NCBI GenBank assembly: GCA_019244945.1
Contig: JAFASD010000316.1
Span: forward strand, 1-8,147
Length of the DNA stretch: 8,147 nucleotides
Direction: 5' to 3'
Source of the DNA: Acidobacteriaceae bacterium
GTDB lineage: Bacteria; Acidobacteriota; Terriglobia; Bryobacterales; Bryobacteraceae
How positions within the stretch are numbered: position 1 is the stretch's first letter; every line of letters begins with the position of its first letter. Both the position numbers and the translations under genes were made by a program. Of the stretch, positions 1 through 7,333 are shown in pieces. The notes under the pieces are model-generated. The model was given only the letters and a program-made list of their open reading frames with translations. It made no database searches and was not told the origin of the DNA.

Positions 1-123
1 GAGCCCATGACCGACCTGGCTGGGCACCAGAGCTACGAAGGAACTATGGGCGATGTGCAGCGGCATCACAAGGCAGTCGCGCTCACATCTGACTCAGATG
101 GATTTCACAAGCGAAGTCGCTAG
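1..123 (+). other. possible 3' tail of an upstream reading frame
   Basis: Frame 1 is open from the window edge to a TAG at 121-123, giving 40 residues. The stretch LAGHQSYEGTM loosely resembles the C-terminal GHxSxxTTMxY region of tyrosine recombinases (XerC/phage integrase style). The position of the expected catalytic tyrosine is Asp, and no upstream Arg/His residues can be seen. Another frame is also open for about 90 bases here, so openness alone means little. This could be the end of a real gene, a decayed integrase remnant, or non-coding DNA. Only sequence to the left of the window can decide. Confidence 0.2.
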
Positions 124-212
124 AATCAGAGCACTTGCTTATCGATCACGTAAAACGGAAATTCGTGCTTGTTACCTCGCTGCGAGGCTCGAACGACGTA
201 AAGCGATATTTG

Positions 213-221
213 TGCTAGAAT
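213..221 (+). promoter_or_regulatory. extended -10 promoter for the regulator gene
   Basis: TGCTAGAAT is a TGn extended -10 with hexamer TAGAAT (216-221, five of six bases of TATAAT). No good -35 lies 17 bases upstream, which is tolerated by extended -10 promoters. The predicted transcript start near 228 would leave a leader of about 15 bases before the ATG at 243. A short inverted repeat, CTCGC-T-GCGAG (176-186), sits about 42-52 bases upstream of that start, where an activator or autoregulator could bind. The promoter call rests on the motif alone. Confidence 0.4.
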
Positions 222-242
222 CGCGACCTAAGGCAGATCGAG

Positions 243-2078
243 ATGCGAAGCGAGGACAGCGTGGGTATAGCACGCTTCGGCAGCTTCGAGGTGGATTTTC
301 GAGCGGGCGAATTGCGGAAGCACGGCCACAAAGTCCAGGTACCCGATCAGGCAATCCAAGTTTTGGAGATGCTACTGAGGCAGCCCGGTGAGCTGGTCAC
401 TCGTGAGCAAGTCCAAGCGCGGCTGTGGCCCAACGGAACTGTCGTGGAGTTTGACCACGGCATCAACTCGGTGATTCGGAGGCTGCGAGCGGCCTTAAGC
501 GATTCGGCCGAGCAGCCGCGCTATATAGAGACGCTTCCGAAGAGAGGATACCGGTTCATTTTTCCGTGCGATTCGATGGAGTCGCCCGTGACGAGCAGTG
601 CGGCGACTCCGTCAAGGGGTCCAAGGCGGAGATCGATGTGGATTGCGCTTGGCGCTGCTGCGTTCATGGGAGTGCTCAGTGTTGGAATCTTTCGGTTACA
701 GGCTGGGCACACCAAACCGATCACTTCTATTGTGGTTTTGCCTTTCGTCAATGCCACTCACGATGGAAGCGCTGAGTACCTGAGCGATGGCATCAGCGAG
801 GAAATAATCAACAGCCTATCCGTGGCTAGCAATTTGAAGGTCATCGCGCGCAACACAGCGTTTCACTTCAGGAATCATGAGGTGGATGCGAAGAAGATCG
901 GCCAAGAACTGAATGTGGGCGCCGTGTTAATGGGAACGCTAGCTCGAAACGGAAACACGGTTATCGTTCAAACCGATCTGGTCAACGCGGCAGACGGCTC
1001 GGAGCTTTGGGGTAAACGCTACAAGCGAGATATTGCAACATTTCAAAGTCTTGAAGCGGATATGGCAGGCGAGATCGCCGAGGGGCTACGGGTGCGGCTC
1101 GCGGGCGATGAGCAGAGGCGCTTGACAAAACAGTATACCGATAACAGCGAGGCTTATCAGCTCTATCTGAGAGGCATTTACGAAGTGGGCGCTTGTTGCC
1201 AGGTCGGATCGCTTGACACCATTCAGCGCTCAATCAGCTATCTTCAACAGGCAATTGCGAAAGATCCGAATTTCGCACTTGCGCATCTTCGGCTCGCGAG
1301 CATATACGATTCGCTCGGTGCGTGGCGAAGATGGCCAGTCACAGAAGCTTTCGCAAAAGGAAAGCAGGAAGCCGACGCGGCGCTTCGTATCGATGAGACT
1401 TTAGGCGATGCTCACGCGGAGCTTGCCTTCGCGCTTCTGCGGCTGGATTGGAATTGGCCAGGTGCCGAGCGCGAGTTCAAACGAGCTATCGAACTCAACT
1501 CGAGCCATGCGCACGCGCGGTATAGTTGGTACCTGCTGCAGATCGGGCGCAGACAAGAGGGTTTAACAGAGGCGCAGCGGGCCGTCGAAATCGACCCACT
1601 CTCTTCGAGCACGCTGCAACGCGCCTCCTTTGCACACTGGATGGCACGCGATTACGATGAAGCCGTGGACGAGGCGCGAAGAGAGGCTTCGGGCAAGCCA
1701 TCCTTCTGGCTCGCAGTAGCTCTGGAGCAGAAACGAAAATACGACGAGGCGATTGCGAATCTCGAACGACTCGGAGACAGCCCAGCTATACGCGGCCATC
1801 TCGGACACGTTTACGTGATGGCCGGGAAGATACGCCAGGCACAAAACATCCTTCGAGAACTGGAACCACGTGCCCTCAAAGAGCACGTGGGTTCGTTCGA
1901 GATCGCGTTTATCTATGCTGCGCTCGGGCAGAAGGATTTGGCGTTCGAATGGCTCGAAAAAGCCTACGAACAACACGACACGGGCATGACGTTCCTCAAG
2001 GTGGAGCCGGGTTTAGACCCATTAAGGCACGACCCGCGTTTCGAACAAATCGAGCGTCGGGTAGGCTTGGAGCCCTGA
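243..2078 (+). CDS. CadC-like transmembrane transcriptional regulator: winged helix, TM helix, TPRs
   Basis: This is a 611-residue one-component regulator with three parts. Residues about 10-108 form an OmpR/PhoB-type winged-helix DNA-binding domain: FGSFEVDFRAGELRKHG strand region, a helix with LVTREQVQARLWP, the recognition helix INSVIRRLRAAL, and the wing ending YIETLPKRGYRF. After a basic linker (RGPRRR), one hydrophobic helix at about 132-151 should anchor it in the inner membrane. Residues about 162-262 form an alpha/beta domain (SIVVLPFVN, YLSDGISEEIINSL, VGAVLMGTL) typical of these proteins and resembling FlgO/TolB-N-like folds. From about 302 to the end lie repeated TPR helices (AIAKDPNFALAHLRLASIY, AIELNSSHAHARYSWYLLQIGR, AVEIDPLS). 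The topology implies a cytoplasmic DNA-binding head and a periplasmic sensor or partner-binding TPR part. The ATG at 243 is preceded by AAGG (230-233) and the extended -10. Adjacent cysteines (318-319) in the first TPR region are unusual. Ligand and target genes are unknown. It is not shown to regulate the eut genes. Confidence 0.9.
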   Translation: MRSEDSVGIARFGSFEVDFRAGELRKHGHKVQVPDQAIQVLEMLLRQPGELVTREQVQARLWPNGTVVEFDHGINSVIRRLRAALSDSAEQPRYIETLPKRGYRFIFPCDSMESPVTSSAATPSRGPRRRSMWIALGAAAFMGVLSVGIFRLQAGHTKPITSIVVLPFVNATHDGSAEYLSDGISEEIINSLSVASNLKVIARNTAFHFRNHEVDAKKIGQELNVGAVLMGTLARNGNTVIVQTDLVNAADGSELWGKRYKRDIATFQSLEADMAGEIAEGLRVRLAGDEQRRLTKQYTDNSEAYQLYLRGIYEVGACCQVGSLDTIQRSISYLQQAIAKDPNFALAHLRLASIYDSLGAWRRWPVTEAFAKGKQEADAALRIDETLGDAHAELAFALLRLDWNWPGAEREFKRAIELNSSHAHARYSWYLLQIGRRQEGLTEAQRAVEIDPLSSSTLQRASFAHWMARDYDEAVDEARREASGKPSFWLAVALEQKRKYDEAIANLERLGDSPAIRGHLGHVYVMAGKIRQAQNILRELEPRALKEHVGSFEIAFIYAALGQKDLAFEWLEKAYEQHDTGMTFLKVEPGLDPLRHDPRFEQIERRVGLEP

Positions 2079-2225
2079 TTGAGAGATCGCGGCAAAGCCC
2101 TGCGCGCGACTCCGGCTGGTGAAACTGCGCGACAACGGCTAGGTGCTCAATCATTTAGCTGATGATCCAGAAATGATGCGGCGTGCATGGACAGAAAAAC
2201 GCCTTTCGCTGTACTGTGCGGCATT

Positions 2226-2858
2226 ATGAAACTCACAACCTTCCACTCTCTAATTGGGGCAGCCGCACTTGCAGCTCTGGTGATTCCGTCGGCGTTGGCC
2301 GAAGATAGCAATTCAGCGAAGACACATCAGGTGAAGATGAGGTTTTCGGGAACCGAGGAGACCAGCGCCACCAATCTCCTACCCAACGATACGAGTACAA
2401 GTCCCGACGAGAACCATTTCATGGGAAAAGGTACCTTGGGCTCATTCACCGTTCTTCTTTTTCGAGCGGTCGACATTAATCCATCGCCGTCCAGCAGTTG
2501 CTCGGGCTCAAATTACTACTATTTCGAGGAACTGGCCGGCGGGGGTGTGTTTCGCTTCGACGACGGCAGTCTGTTGTATCTCAATCTCACTAAGGGGAGC
2601 GACTGCGTCAATGTCGCGGCTAACGACGCCCACTGTACTTTGATCCTTCGAATTACCGGGGGAACCGGCCGTTTCAAGAACGCATCCGGCGTCCTTACGA
2701 TGACTTCGACGGTGGTGCCGGTCTTAAACGCGCCGCCCAACAACCCGAACAATCCCGTCGTCTTCGCCGCTACCGGGGAGTTTACGGGAACAATTTCCGG
2801 AGTCTGCGACGAGGAGGAACGCCCAGACGATCTACTCCGTCCTCCCCTTGCCGCATGA
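2226..2858 (+). CDS. small exported protein of unknown function with GGTGRF repeat-type C-terminus
   Basis: From the ATG at 2226 the product is 210 residues. It opens with a textbook Sec signal peptide: MK, a hydrophobic core (LIGAAALAALVIPS), and an ALA cleavage site at about residue 25. An in-frame ATG at 2187 would add 13 residues ahead of the signal. Neither start has a clear Shine-Dalgarno, so 2226 is chosen for the cleaner signal. The mature part is rich in beta-prone, Gly/Thr/Ser stretches: VKMRFSGTEETS, GKGTLGSFTV, LRITGGTGRFKNASGVLTM and FAATGEFTGTISG. The pattern of GGTGRFxxAxG followed by a closing TGxIxG strand recalls secreted beta-barrel proteins of the allene-oxide-cyclase/dirigent-like type; that is a resemblance, not an assignment. 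Four cysteines (92, 127, 137, 194) in the mature part could form two disulfides in the periplasm or outside. The acidic tail (CDEEERPDD) is unusual. No enzymatic motif was recognised, and no terminator or partner gene is evident. Confidence 0.75.
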   Translation: MKLTTFHSLIGAAALAALVIPSALAEDSNSAKTHQVKMRFSGTEETSATNLLPNDTSTSPDENHFMGKGTLGSFTVLLFRAVDINPSPSSSCSGSNYYYFEELAGGGVFRFDDGSLLYLNLTKGSDCVNVAANDAHCTLILRITGGTGRFKNASGVLTMTSTVVPVLNAPPNNPNNPVVFAATGEFTGTISGVCDEEERPDDLLRPPLAA

Positions 2859-3049
2859 ATGCTCTGAGTTTCTCGACCAGCCGTTTCGGTCCACGGCTCA
2901 GTTAGGCGGTTTGTAAAGGGGATAATGTCGAGATTCTTTATCAAAAAAACTCGTCGTCTGCCCGCGCGTAGCTCCGCTTGCCTCGAGCGCTCCATTCGAA
3001 ACCGCAACAACTCTAACCGCTCTCTCTATGGCACGCTAGAAACACTACC

Positions 3050-4543
3050 ATGCCTCGCGGCGCGCCTCTTCTCCGGCTGATCGCAGTCTTCTCCGGTCCA
3101 GCCGAATACCGCGAAACGCCGCACGACCTGCTCGCCCGGTGCGGATTGCGGCGCCACGCCGGCGTTTTTCATCTTTGGGCCCTCGGCGTCGGCGCAGTCA
3201 TCTCCGGCGATTTCTTCGGATGGAACTTCGGCCTCCTCGCCGGGGGATTCGGCGGGCTTATCACCGCGCTCGGAATCATGACCGTGCTGTATGTATGCCT
3301 CTGCTTCGGCCTCGCAGAGATGTCTCCCGCGCTGCCGCACGCCGGAGGTGCTTACTCGTTCGCGCGCACCGCGCTCGGCCCCTGGTGCGGGTACATCACC
3401 GGCTTGGCTGAAAATGTCGAGTACATCTTTACCCCCGCAGTAATTGTCGTCGGCATCGGAGCCTATCTCGGTGCAATCTTCGGCACGCCGCCTTGGGCGA
3501 ATCCGCTTTGGTGGCTCGCTTGTTACGTGCTATTCGCCGGATGTAACATCCTTGGCGTGGAAGTCTCGTTCGGCGTCTCCGCCGTTGTCACGCTCTGCGC
3601 TCTCGCAATCCTTCTTGTCTTCTGCGTCGCCGCGATCCCCCATTTCAGCCTGCACCGTTGGGCGCTGGAAGGCGCCATCTGGTACCCCCGCGGAACCATG
3701 GGCATCTTTACCTGTCTTCCATTCGCACTGTGGGTTTATCTCGGAATCGAGCAATTGCCGCTCGCCGCCGAAGAGACCCATCTACCTGCCCGCAGCATGC
3801 CGAAAGGAATTCTGACCGCACTCATGACGCTCATCATTTTCGCTTTCGCGACTCTCATTCTAAATTCGGGAATCGCGCCCGGCGCGACCGCGGTAGGCAA
3901 ATCGAATGAGCCTTTGTTTCTCGGCCTTCGGACCGTTTTCGGCAACGGATTGCAAACAAAATTGTTGGCTCTCGTCGCGTGCACCGGCCTGATCGCGAGC
4001 TTTCACGCCATCATCTATGCATACGGCCGTCAGATCTATTCGCTCGCCCGAGCCGGTTATTTTCCAACCTGGCTGGCCATCACCCACCGCACTCGCAAAA
4101 CGCCTTACCGCGCGCTCATCGCCGGTTCGCTTCTCGGTTTGGCCACCGCGCTCTTAATCGAATACCTCCCGCAACACGGCCCCGTAGCGGGCGTTCTTCT
4201 CAATATGGCGGTCTTCGGCGCGGTCCTCGCCTATATCTTTCAAATGCTTTCGTTCATCGTGCTCCGTTTGCGTCACGCGGGGATTCACCGCCCTTTCTAC
4301 AGTCCACTGGGCATCGTTGGCGCAATCGTTGCCATTGTCATTTCCGCGTTTACTTTGGTCGCGCTGTTCTTGAATCCCGACTACCGGCCCGGTGCCTGGG
4401 GCGCATCCGTCTGGTTCCTGTGCGGCCTGCTTTACTTCGCCCTCTACGCGCGTAGACGCCTGGTTCTCTCGCCGGAAGAAGAATTCGCGATTCATAGCGA
4501 GCAGAAACAAGCCATCGCGCCGATACTGCCCGCCGACCGATGA
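3050..4543 (+). CDS. eat: ethanolamine permease (APC superfamily)
   Basis: The 497-residue product is a polytopic inner-membrane transporter that should import ethanolamine for the lyase encoded next. About twelve hydrophobic segments can be placed, near residues 39-60, 66-88, 113-143, 152-170, 174-195, 218-238, 253-273, 302-324, 355-372, 380-405, 418-440 and 448-466. The first contains the family-style glycine-rich unwound motif GVGAVISGDFFGWN, followed by AEMSPALPHAGGAYSFARTALGP, as in ethanolamine permeases of the amino acid-polyamine-organocation group. ARAGYFP and TPYRALIAG after the eighth helix match APC loop motifs. The hydrophilic N-terminus of about 35 residues is normal for the family. 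The ATG at 3050 has no clear Shine-Dalgarno, so the exact start is uncertain. The gene heads a unit with eutB and eutC, and its stop overlaps the eutB start by ATGA. The substrate is inferred from sequence style plus this linkage; a related amine is possible. Confidence 0.9.
   Translation: MPRGAPLLRLIAVFSGPAEYRETPHDLLARCGLRRHAGVFHLWALGVGAVISGDFFGWNFGLLAGGFGGLITALGIMTVLYVCLCFGLAEMSPALPHAGGAYSFARTALGPWCGYITGLAENVEYIFTPAVIVVGIGAYLGAIFGTPPWANPLWWLACYVLFAGCNILGVEVSFGVSAVVTLCALAILLVFCVAAIPHFSLHRWALEGAIWYPRGTMGIFTCLPFALWVYLGIEQLPLAAEETHLPARSMPKGILTALMTLIIFAFATLILNSGIAPGATAVGKSNEPLFLGLRTVFGNGLQTKLLALVACTGLIASFHAIIYAYGRQIYSLARAGYFPTWLAITHRTRKTPYRALIAGSLLGLATALLIEYLPQHGPVAGVLLNMAVFGAVLAYIFQMLSFIVLRLRHAGIHRPFYSPLGIVGAIVAIVISAFTLVALFLNPDYRPGAWGASVWFLCGLLYFALYARRRLVLSPEEEFAIHSEQKQAIAPILPADR
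4540..4543 (+). promoter_or_regulatory. ATGA stop-start overlap (translational coupling)
   Basis: The eutB ATG (4540-4542) overlaps the permease TGA (4541-4543). The preceding bases (CTGCCCGCCGACCG) contain no Shine-Dalgarno, so eutB translation probably depends on ribosomes finishing the permease. This supports a single transcript and a fixed ratio of transporter to enzyme. Confidence 0.6.
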
Positions 4544-5898
4544 GCCGCTATCGGACTACGCTCGGGTCGCGCGTCTACCAATTTGAGGACCTCAAGACGC
4601 TCCTCGCAAAAGCCACGCCCCTCCGATCGGGAGATGAACTCGCCGGCTTAGCTGCCCACGATGCCGAGGAGAGAGTGGCCGCGCAAATGGCTCTGGCTGA
4701 TCTTCCGCTCCAGGCGCTTTTGGACGAGCCTCTGATCCCCTACGAAACCGACGAGGTGACCCGGCTCATCTTCGATACCCACGACTCTCAAGCTTTCTCC
4801 CCCATCTCACACCTGACCGTCGGCGATTTCCGCGACTGGCTGCTCGATAACAACGTGGATGGCGAGACGCTGAAGCAACTCGCTCCCGGTCTCATCCCGG
4901 AGCACGCCGCGGCCGTTTCGAAGCTCATGCGGCAGCAAGATTTGGTGAAGGTCGCGCGCAAACTCCACGTCGTCACACGCTTTCGCACCACCGTCGGTTT
5001 GCCCGGCCATCTCTCGACCCGCTTGCAACCGAATCATCCCGCCGACGACCCCCGCGCGATCGCCGCTGCTATTGTAGATGGCCTTATGCTCGGCAGCGGC
5101 GATGCAGTCATCGGAATTAATCCTGTCTCCGACAACCCTGCTACGGTTCACAACCTGCTGCGCCTTGTGGATACCATTCGCGAGCGTTACTCCATTCCAA
5201 CGCAGAGTTGCGTTCTGTCGCACATCACAACCCAGATCGAAGCCGTAACGGCCGGCTCTCCAGTCGATCTGGTCTTTCAATCAATCGCCGGTACGGAGGC
5301 CGCCAACGCCTCCTTCGGCATCAATCTGGCTCTTCTGCGGGAGGCTCATCAAGCTGCTCTCGAATTGGGCCGCGGAACGATAGGCCAGAATGTCATGTAC
5401 TTCGAAACAGGGCAGGGCGCCGCGCTTTCGGCAAACGCCCATCACGGAGTCGATCAGCAGACCTGTGAAGCGCGCGCTTATGCCGTAGCCCGTCACTTCG
5501 AACCCATGCTTGTCAATACCGTTGTCGGCTTCATCGGCCCGGAATATCTCTACAACGGCAAACAAATCCTTCGCGCCGCGTTGGAAGATCATTTCTGCGG
5601 AAAACTGCTCGGCTTACCGATGGGTTGTGACGTCTGCTACACCAATCATGCCGAGGCGGACGATGACGACATGGATGCCATCCTGACCATGCTCGCCGCC
5701 GCAGGCGTGAACTACATCATGGGAGTGCCCGGCGCGGATGACATTATGTTGAATTATCAGAGCAGCTCTTTTCACGACGCGCTTTATCTCCGCTCTCTTT
5801 TCAACCTGCGTCCCGCGCCTGAATTCGAGCAGTGGCTCGAACAGCATCGGCCCGCTCTGCCGCAAATGATGGCGCTTCTCTCAGAATCGCGCTCGTGA
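4540..5898 (+). CDS. eutB: ethanolamine ammonia-lyase large (catalytic) subunit EutB
   Basis: With EutC this subunit converts ethanolamine to acetaldehyde and ammonia by a radical mechanism using adenosylcobalamin, in the cytosol. At 452 residues it matches the E. coli protein (453) and appears complete. It is a TIM-barrel enzyme. The substrate-binding residues described for E. coli EutB (R160, Q162, N193, E287, D362) can be located here as R161 and Q163 (STRLQPNHP), N194 (GINPVSDNP), E289 (MYFETGQGAALSANAHHG) and D364 (MGCDVCYTNHAEADDDD), with F331 in VGFIGPEYLYNG also kept. All are intact, so activity is expected. The start is fixed by the ATGA overlap with the permease. eutC begins 10 bases after the stop. 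No EutA reactivase gene is adjacent, although these enzymes are prone to inactivation in turnover. Codon use is C-rich like the permease and eutC, which suggests the three share a history. Confidence 0.97.
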   Translation: MSRYRTTLGSRVYQFEDLKTLLAKATPLRSGDELAGLAAHDAEERVAAQMALADLPLQALLDEPLIPYETDEVTRLIFDTHDSQAFSPISHLTVGDFRDWLLDNNVDGETLKQLAPGLIPEHAAAVSKLMRQQDLVKVARKLHVVTRFRTTVGLPGHLSTRLQPNHPADDPRAIAAAIVDGLMLGSGDAVIGINPVSDNPATVHNLLRLVDTIRERYSIPTQSCVLSHITTQIEAVTAGSPVDLVFQSIAGTEAANASFGINLALLREAHQAALELGRGTIGQNVMYFETGQGAALSANAHHGVDQQTCEARAYAVARHFEPMLVNTVVGFIGPEYLYNGKQILRAALEDHFCGKLLGLPMGCDVCYTNHAEADDDDMDAILTMLAAAGVNYIMGVPGADDIMLNYQSSSFHDALYLRSLFNLRPAPEFEQWLEQHRPALPQMMALLSESRS

Positions 5899-5908
5899 GC
5901 GAGCATCC

Positions 5909-6637
5909 ATGATTTCCCTCGGCCAGTACACATGCGCCCGCGTCAGCCTCGGTCTGGCGGGCGACAGCCTCCCTACACGACCACTGCTCGATTACCGGCT
6001 TGCACATGCCCGCGCGCGAGATGCCGTCCATTTCCCGCTCGACGCGTTCTCGTTGTCGCAGGAGTTAAAGCAACGAAACTGGAGTTTTCTCGCCACAAGA
6101 AGCGCTGCAAAGAATCGAGATGAGTATCTGCGCCACCCCGACAAAGGCCGCACACTGGATGCAGCTTCCGCTACCCAGTTGGCGGCGCTTTCCGGCGCAC
6201 CTCCATTCGTTTTCGTGATTGCTGACGGCCTATCCGCAATCGCAATCCAGCGTCACGCCATCCCTCTACTCGACCAAGCCTTTGCCGCCCTAAAGTTCAT
6301 CCCAAACGACAGAAATCCGATCATCCTGGTTGAGCAAGGCCGCGTGGCCATCGGCGACCACATAGGAGAACTACTTCGCGCCGAGCTATCGGTCGTGCTC
6401 ATCGGTGAGCGGCCGGGCTTAAGCGCTCCGGACAGCCTGGGCGTCTATCTTACCTGGAATCCAAAACGCGGCCGAACCGACGCCGAGCGCAACTGCATCT
6501 CCAATATTCATGCTCAAGGTCTTCCCTACGACCGCGCCGCCCGCAAACTCACGTTCCTGATAAACGAAGCCCGCCGCCGCAAGCTCACCGGCATCAGCCT
6601 AAAAGAAACCGCCGCTTTACCCGAACCTGGCGCGTGA
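5909..6637 (+). CDS. eutC: ethanolamine ammonia-lyase small subunit EutC
   Basis: EutC is the small partner that helps hold adenosylcobalamin against the EutB barrel. The 242-residue product shows family blocks in order: ARVSLGLAGDSLPTRPLLDY and LAHARARDAVH (10-41), RHPDKGRTLD (75-84), VIADGLSAIAIQRHA (103-117), VEQGRVAIGDHIGELL (141-156), VVLIGERPGLSAPDSLGVYL (162-181), DAERNCISNIHAQGLPYDRAA (191-211) and EARRRKLTGISLK (220-232). The conserved cobalamin-side loops are present, so it looks functional. It begins almost directly at the ARxxLG block and so lacks the extra N-terminal segment of about 50 residues in E. coli EutC (295 residues). An upstream GTG at 5895 is out of frame and runs into a TGA, so no longer start exists nearby. 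GAGCGAG (5897-5903) is a weak, closely spaced ribosome site. The gene closes the unit and converges on the next gene with 9 bases between stops. Confidence 0.96.
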   Translation: MISLGQYTCARVSLGLAGDSLPTRPLLDYRLAHARARDAVHFPLDAFSLSQELKQRNWSFLATRSAAKNRDEYLRHPDKGRTLDAASATQLAALSGAPPFVFVIADGLSAIAIQRHAIPLLDQAFAALKFIPNDRNPIILVEQGRVAIGDHIGELLRAELSVVLIGERPGLSAPDSLGVYLTWNPKRGRTDAERNCISNIHAQGLPYDRAARKLTFLINEARRRKLTGISLKETAALPEPGA

Positions 6638-6646
6638 CGCTACGAC

Positions 6647-7285
6647 CTAATGCACTTCCAGCGACATGTTCACGACGTCAAACCGGAATCGCTCGGGCGG
6701 AAGAGAGGAGATCGGGCTAGGTGTCATGTTCAGCCAGGTGCGATACGCGGTTTGCGCCACCGAGTTGTTCAGATAGAACAAGAATTGATCGGAGCAGCAG
6801 CGGATCGGTGGCATCTGCCGGAAGGCCAGCCTCAACCCGACCGCCTTGGCAAGCTGAACGCCTTGCGTCTTTACCGCTTTATCTTCGAGCAAAGTCACGA
6901 AACTGCTGCGGCCCGCATGCGGCCAGACTTCGCTGCGGAGTAAATTTTTCAACTCTATGCGCATGCCGAACGTGATCTCGCATTGCCGGATCCATTCAAT
7001 CACCGCATCGCCCCAATGCCAGTGGCTCAACAACCCGAGATATTGGTCGACCAGGTTCAACGCCAGATCCATCTTTCGGCGTTCTACCAGCTCTTCCCCG
7101 GCAATCTGATCGCCTGCGACCGAAGGGACCATGTCCTCTTGTTCAATGATCTCCGCGGCAATGCACATCATCTTGTCCAACCGCTTCACGTCGGGCACAG
7201 TCTTCACCAGAAGCGGCGGCAACTCGTGAGTTTTCGCGCCCGGTACCTCAACGAACCTTCGATCACCAACAATGTCCATAACCAC
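6647..7285 (-). CDS. unrecognised conserved-looking soluble protein, convergent to eutC
   Basis: I do not recognise this 212-residue protein. It reads as a real gene: third codon positions are G/C-rich throughout, amino acid composition is normal, and it has its own promoter (7334-7362, - strand). No signal peptide or membrane helix is seen. The middle is mostly helix-prone (VKRLDKMMCIAAEIIEQEDM, AGEELVERRKMDLALNLVDQYLGLL, WGDAVIEWIRQCEITFGMRIELKNLL), with an aromatic-histidine patch SHWHWGD at 87-93. The C-terminal third (LRLAFRQMPPIRCCSDQFLFYLNN) contains adjacent cysteines at 163-164. The tail RFDVVNMSLEVH looks beta-like. The start could be the GTG at 7285 or the ATG two codons later (7279). 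The GTG is given for completeness, but AAGGTGG lies too close to the ATG to help it. Convergence with eutC and a separate promoter argue against a role in the eut unit. It is likely cytoplasmic; the function is unknown. Confidence 0.7.
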   Translation of the reverse strand: MVMDIVGDRRFVEVPGAKTHELPPLLVKTVPDVKRLDKMMCIAAEIIEQEDMVPSVAGDQIAGEELVERRKMDLALNLVDQYLGLLSHWHWGDAVIEWIRQCEITFGMRIELKNLLRSEVWPHAGRSSFVTLLEDKAVKTQGVQLAKAVGLRLAFRQMPPIRCCSDQFLFYLNNSVAQTAYRTWLNMTPSPISSLPPERFRFDVVNMSLEVH

Positions 7286-7333
7286 CTTCGCTGTCTTTCA
7301 CCGACAACGTGGTCGAGATGTAACCAACCCTCG

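Noticed and set aside
53..391. Open frame of 112 codons overlapping the regulator start
   Set aside because: It overlaps the DNA-binding domain of the regulator out of frame, is Arg/Ser-rich and has no ribosome site.
1563..1976. Open frame of 137 codons antisense to the regulator's TPR region
   Set aside because: The sense frame shows TPR repeats throughout; the antisense protein has no family features.
2864..2901. Hairpin options after the exported gene (CTGAG/CTCAG and AGCCGT/ACGGCT)
   Set aside because: The two stems share bases and exclude each other, and no T-run follows, so this does not qualify as an intrinsic terminator.
2911..2926. TTGTAA and GATAAT as a promoter for the permease
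   Set aside because: The two boxes are only four bases apart, and no -35 exists at a workable distance from GATAAT.
2519..3010. Open frame of 163 codons on the - strand over the small exported gene
   Set aside because: The + strand gene has a clear signal peptide and sensible composition; the antisense product is Arg/Ser/Pro-rich and has no recognisable motif.
2859..3049. Cobalamin riboswitch upstream of the ethanolamine unit
   Set aside because: This was considered because EutBC needs B12, but no B12-box-like GCCACTG core or suitable folding was seen in the 191 bases.
4807..5280. Open frame of 157 codons antisense to eutB
   Set aside because: It lies wholly within a well-identified eutB; long antisense frames are expected in GC-rich coding DNA.
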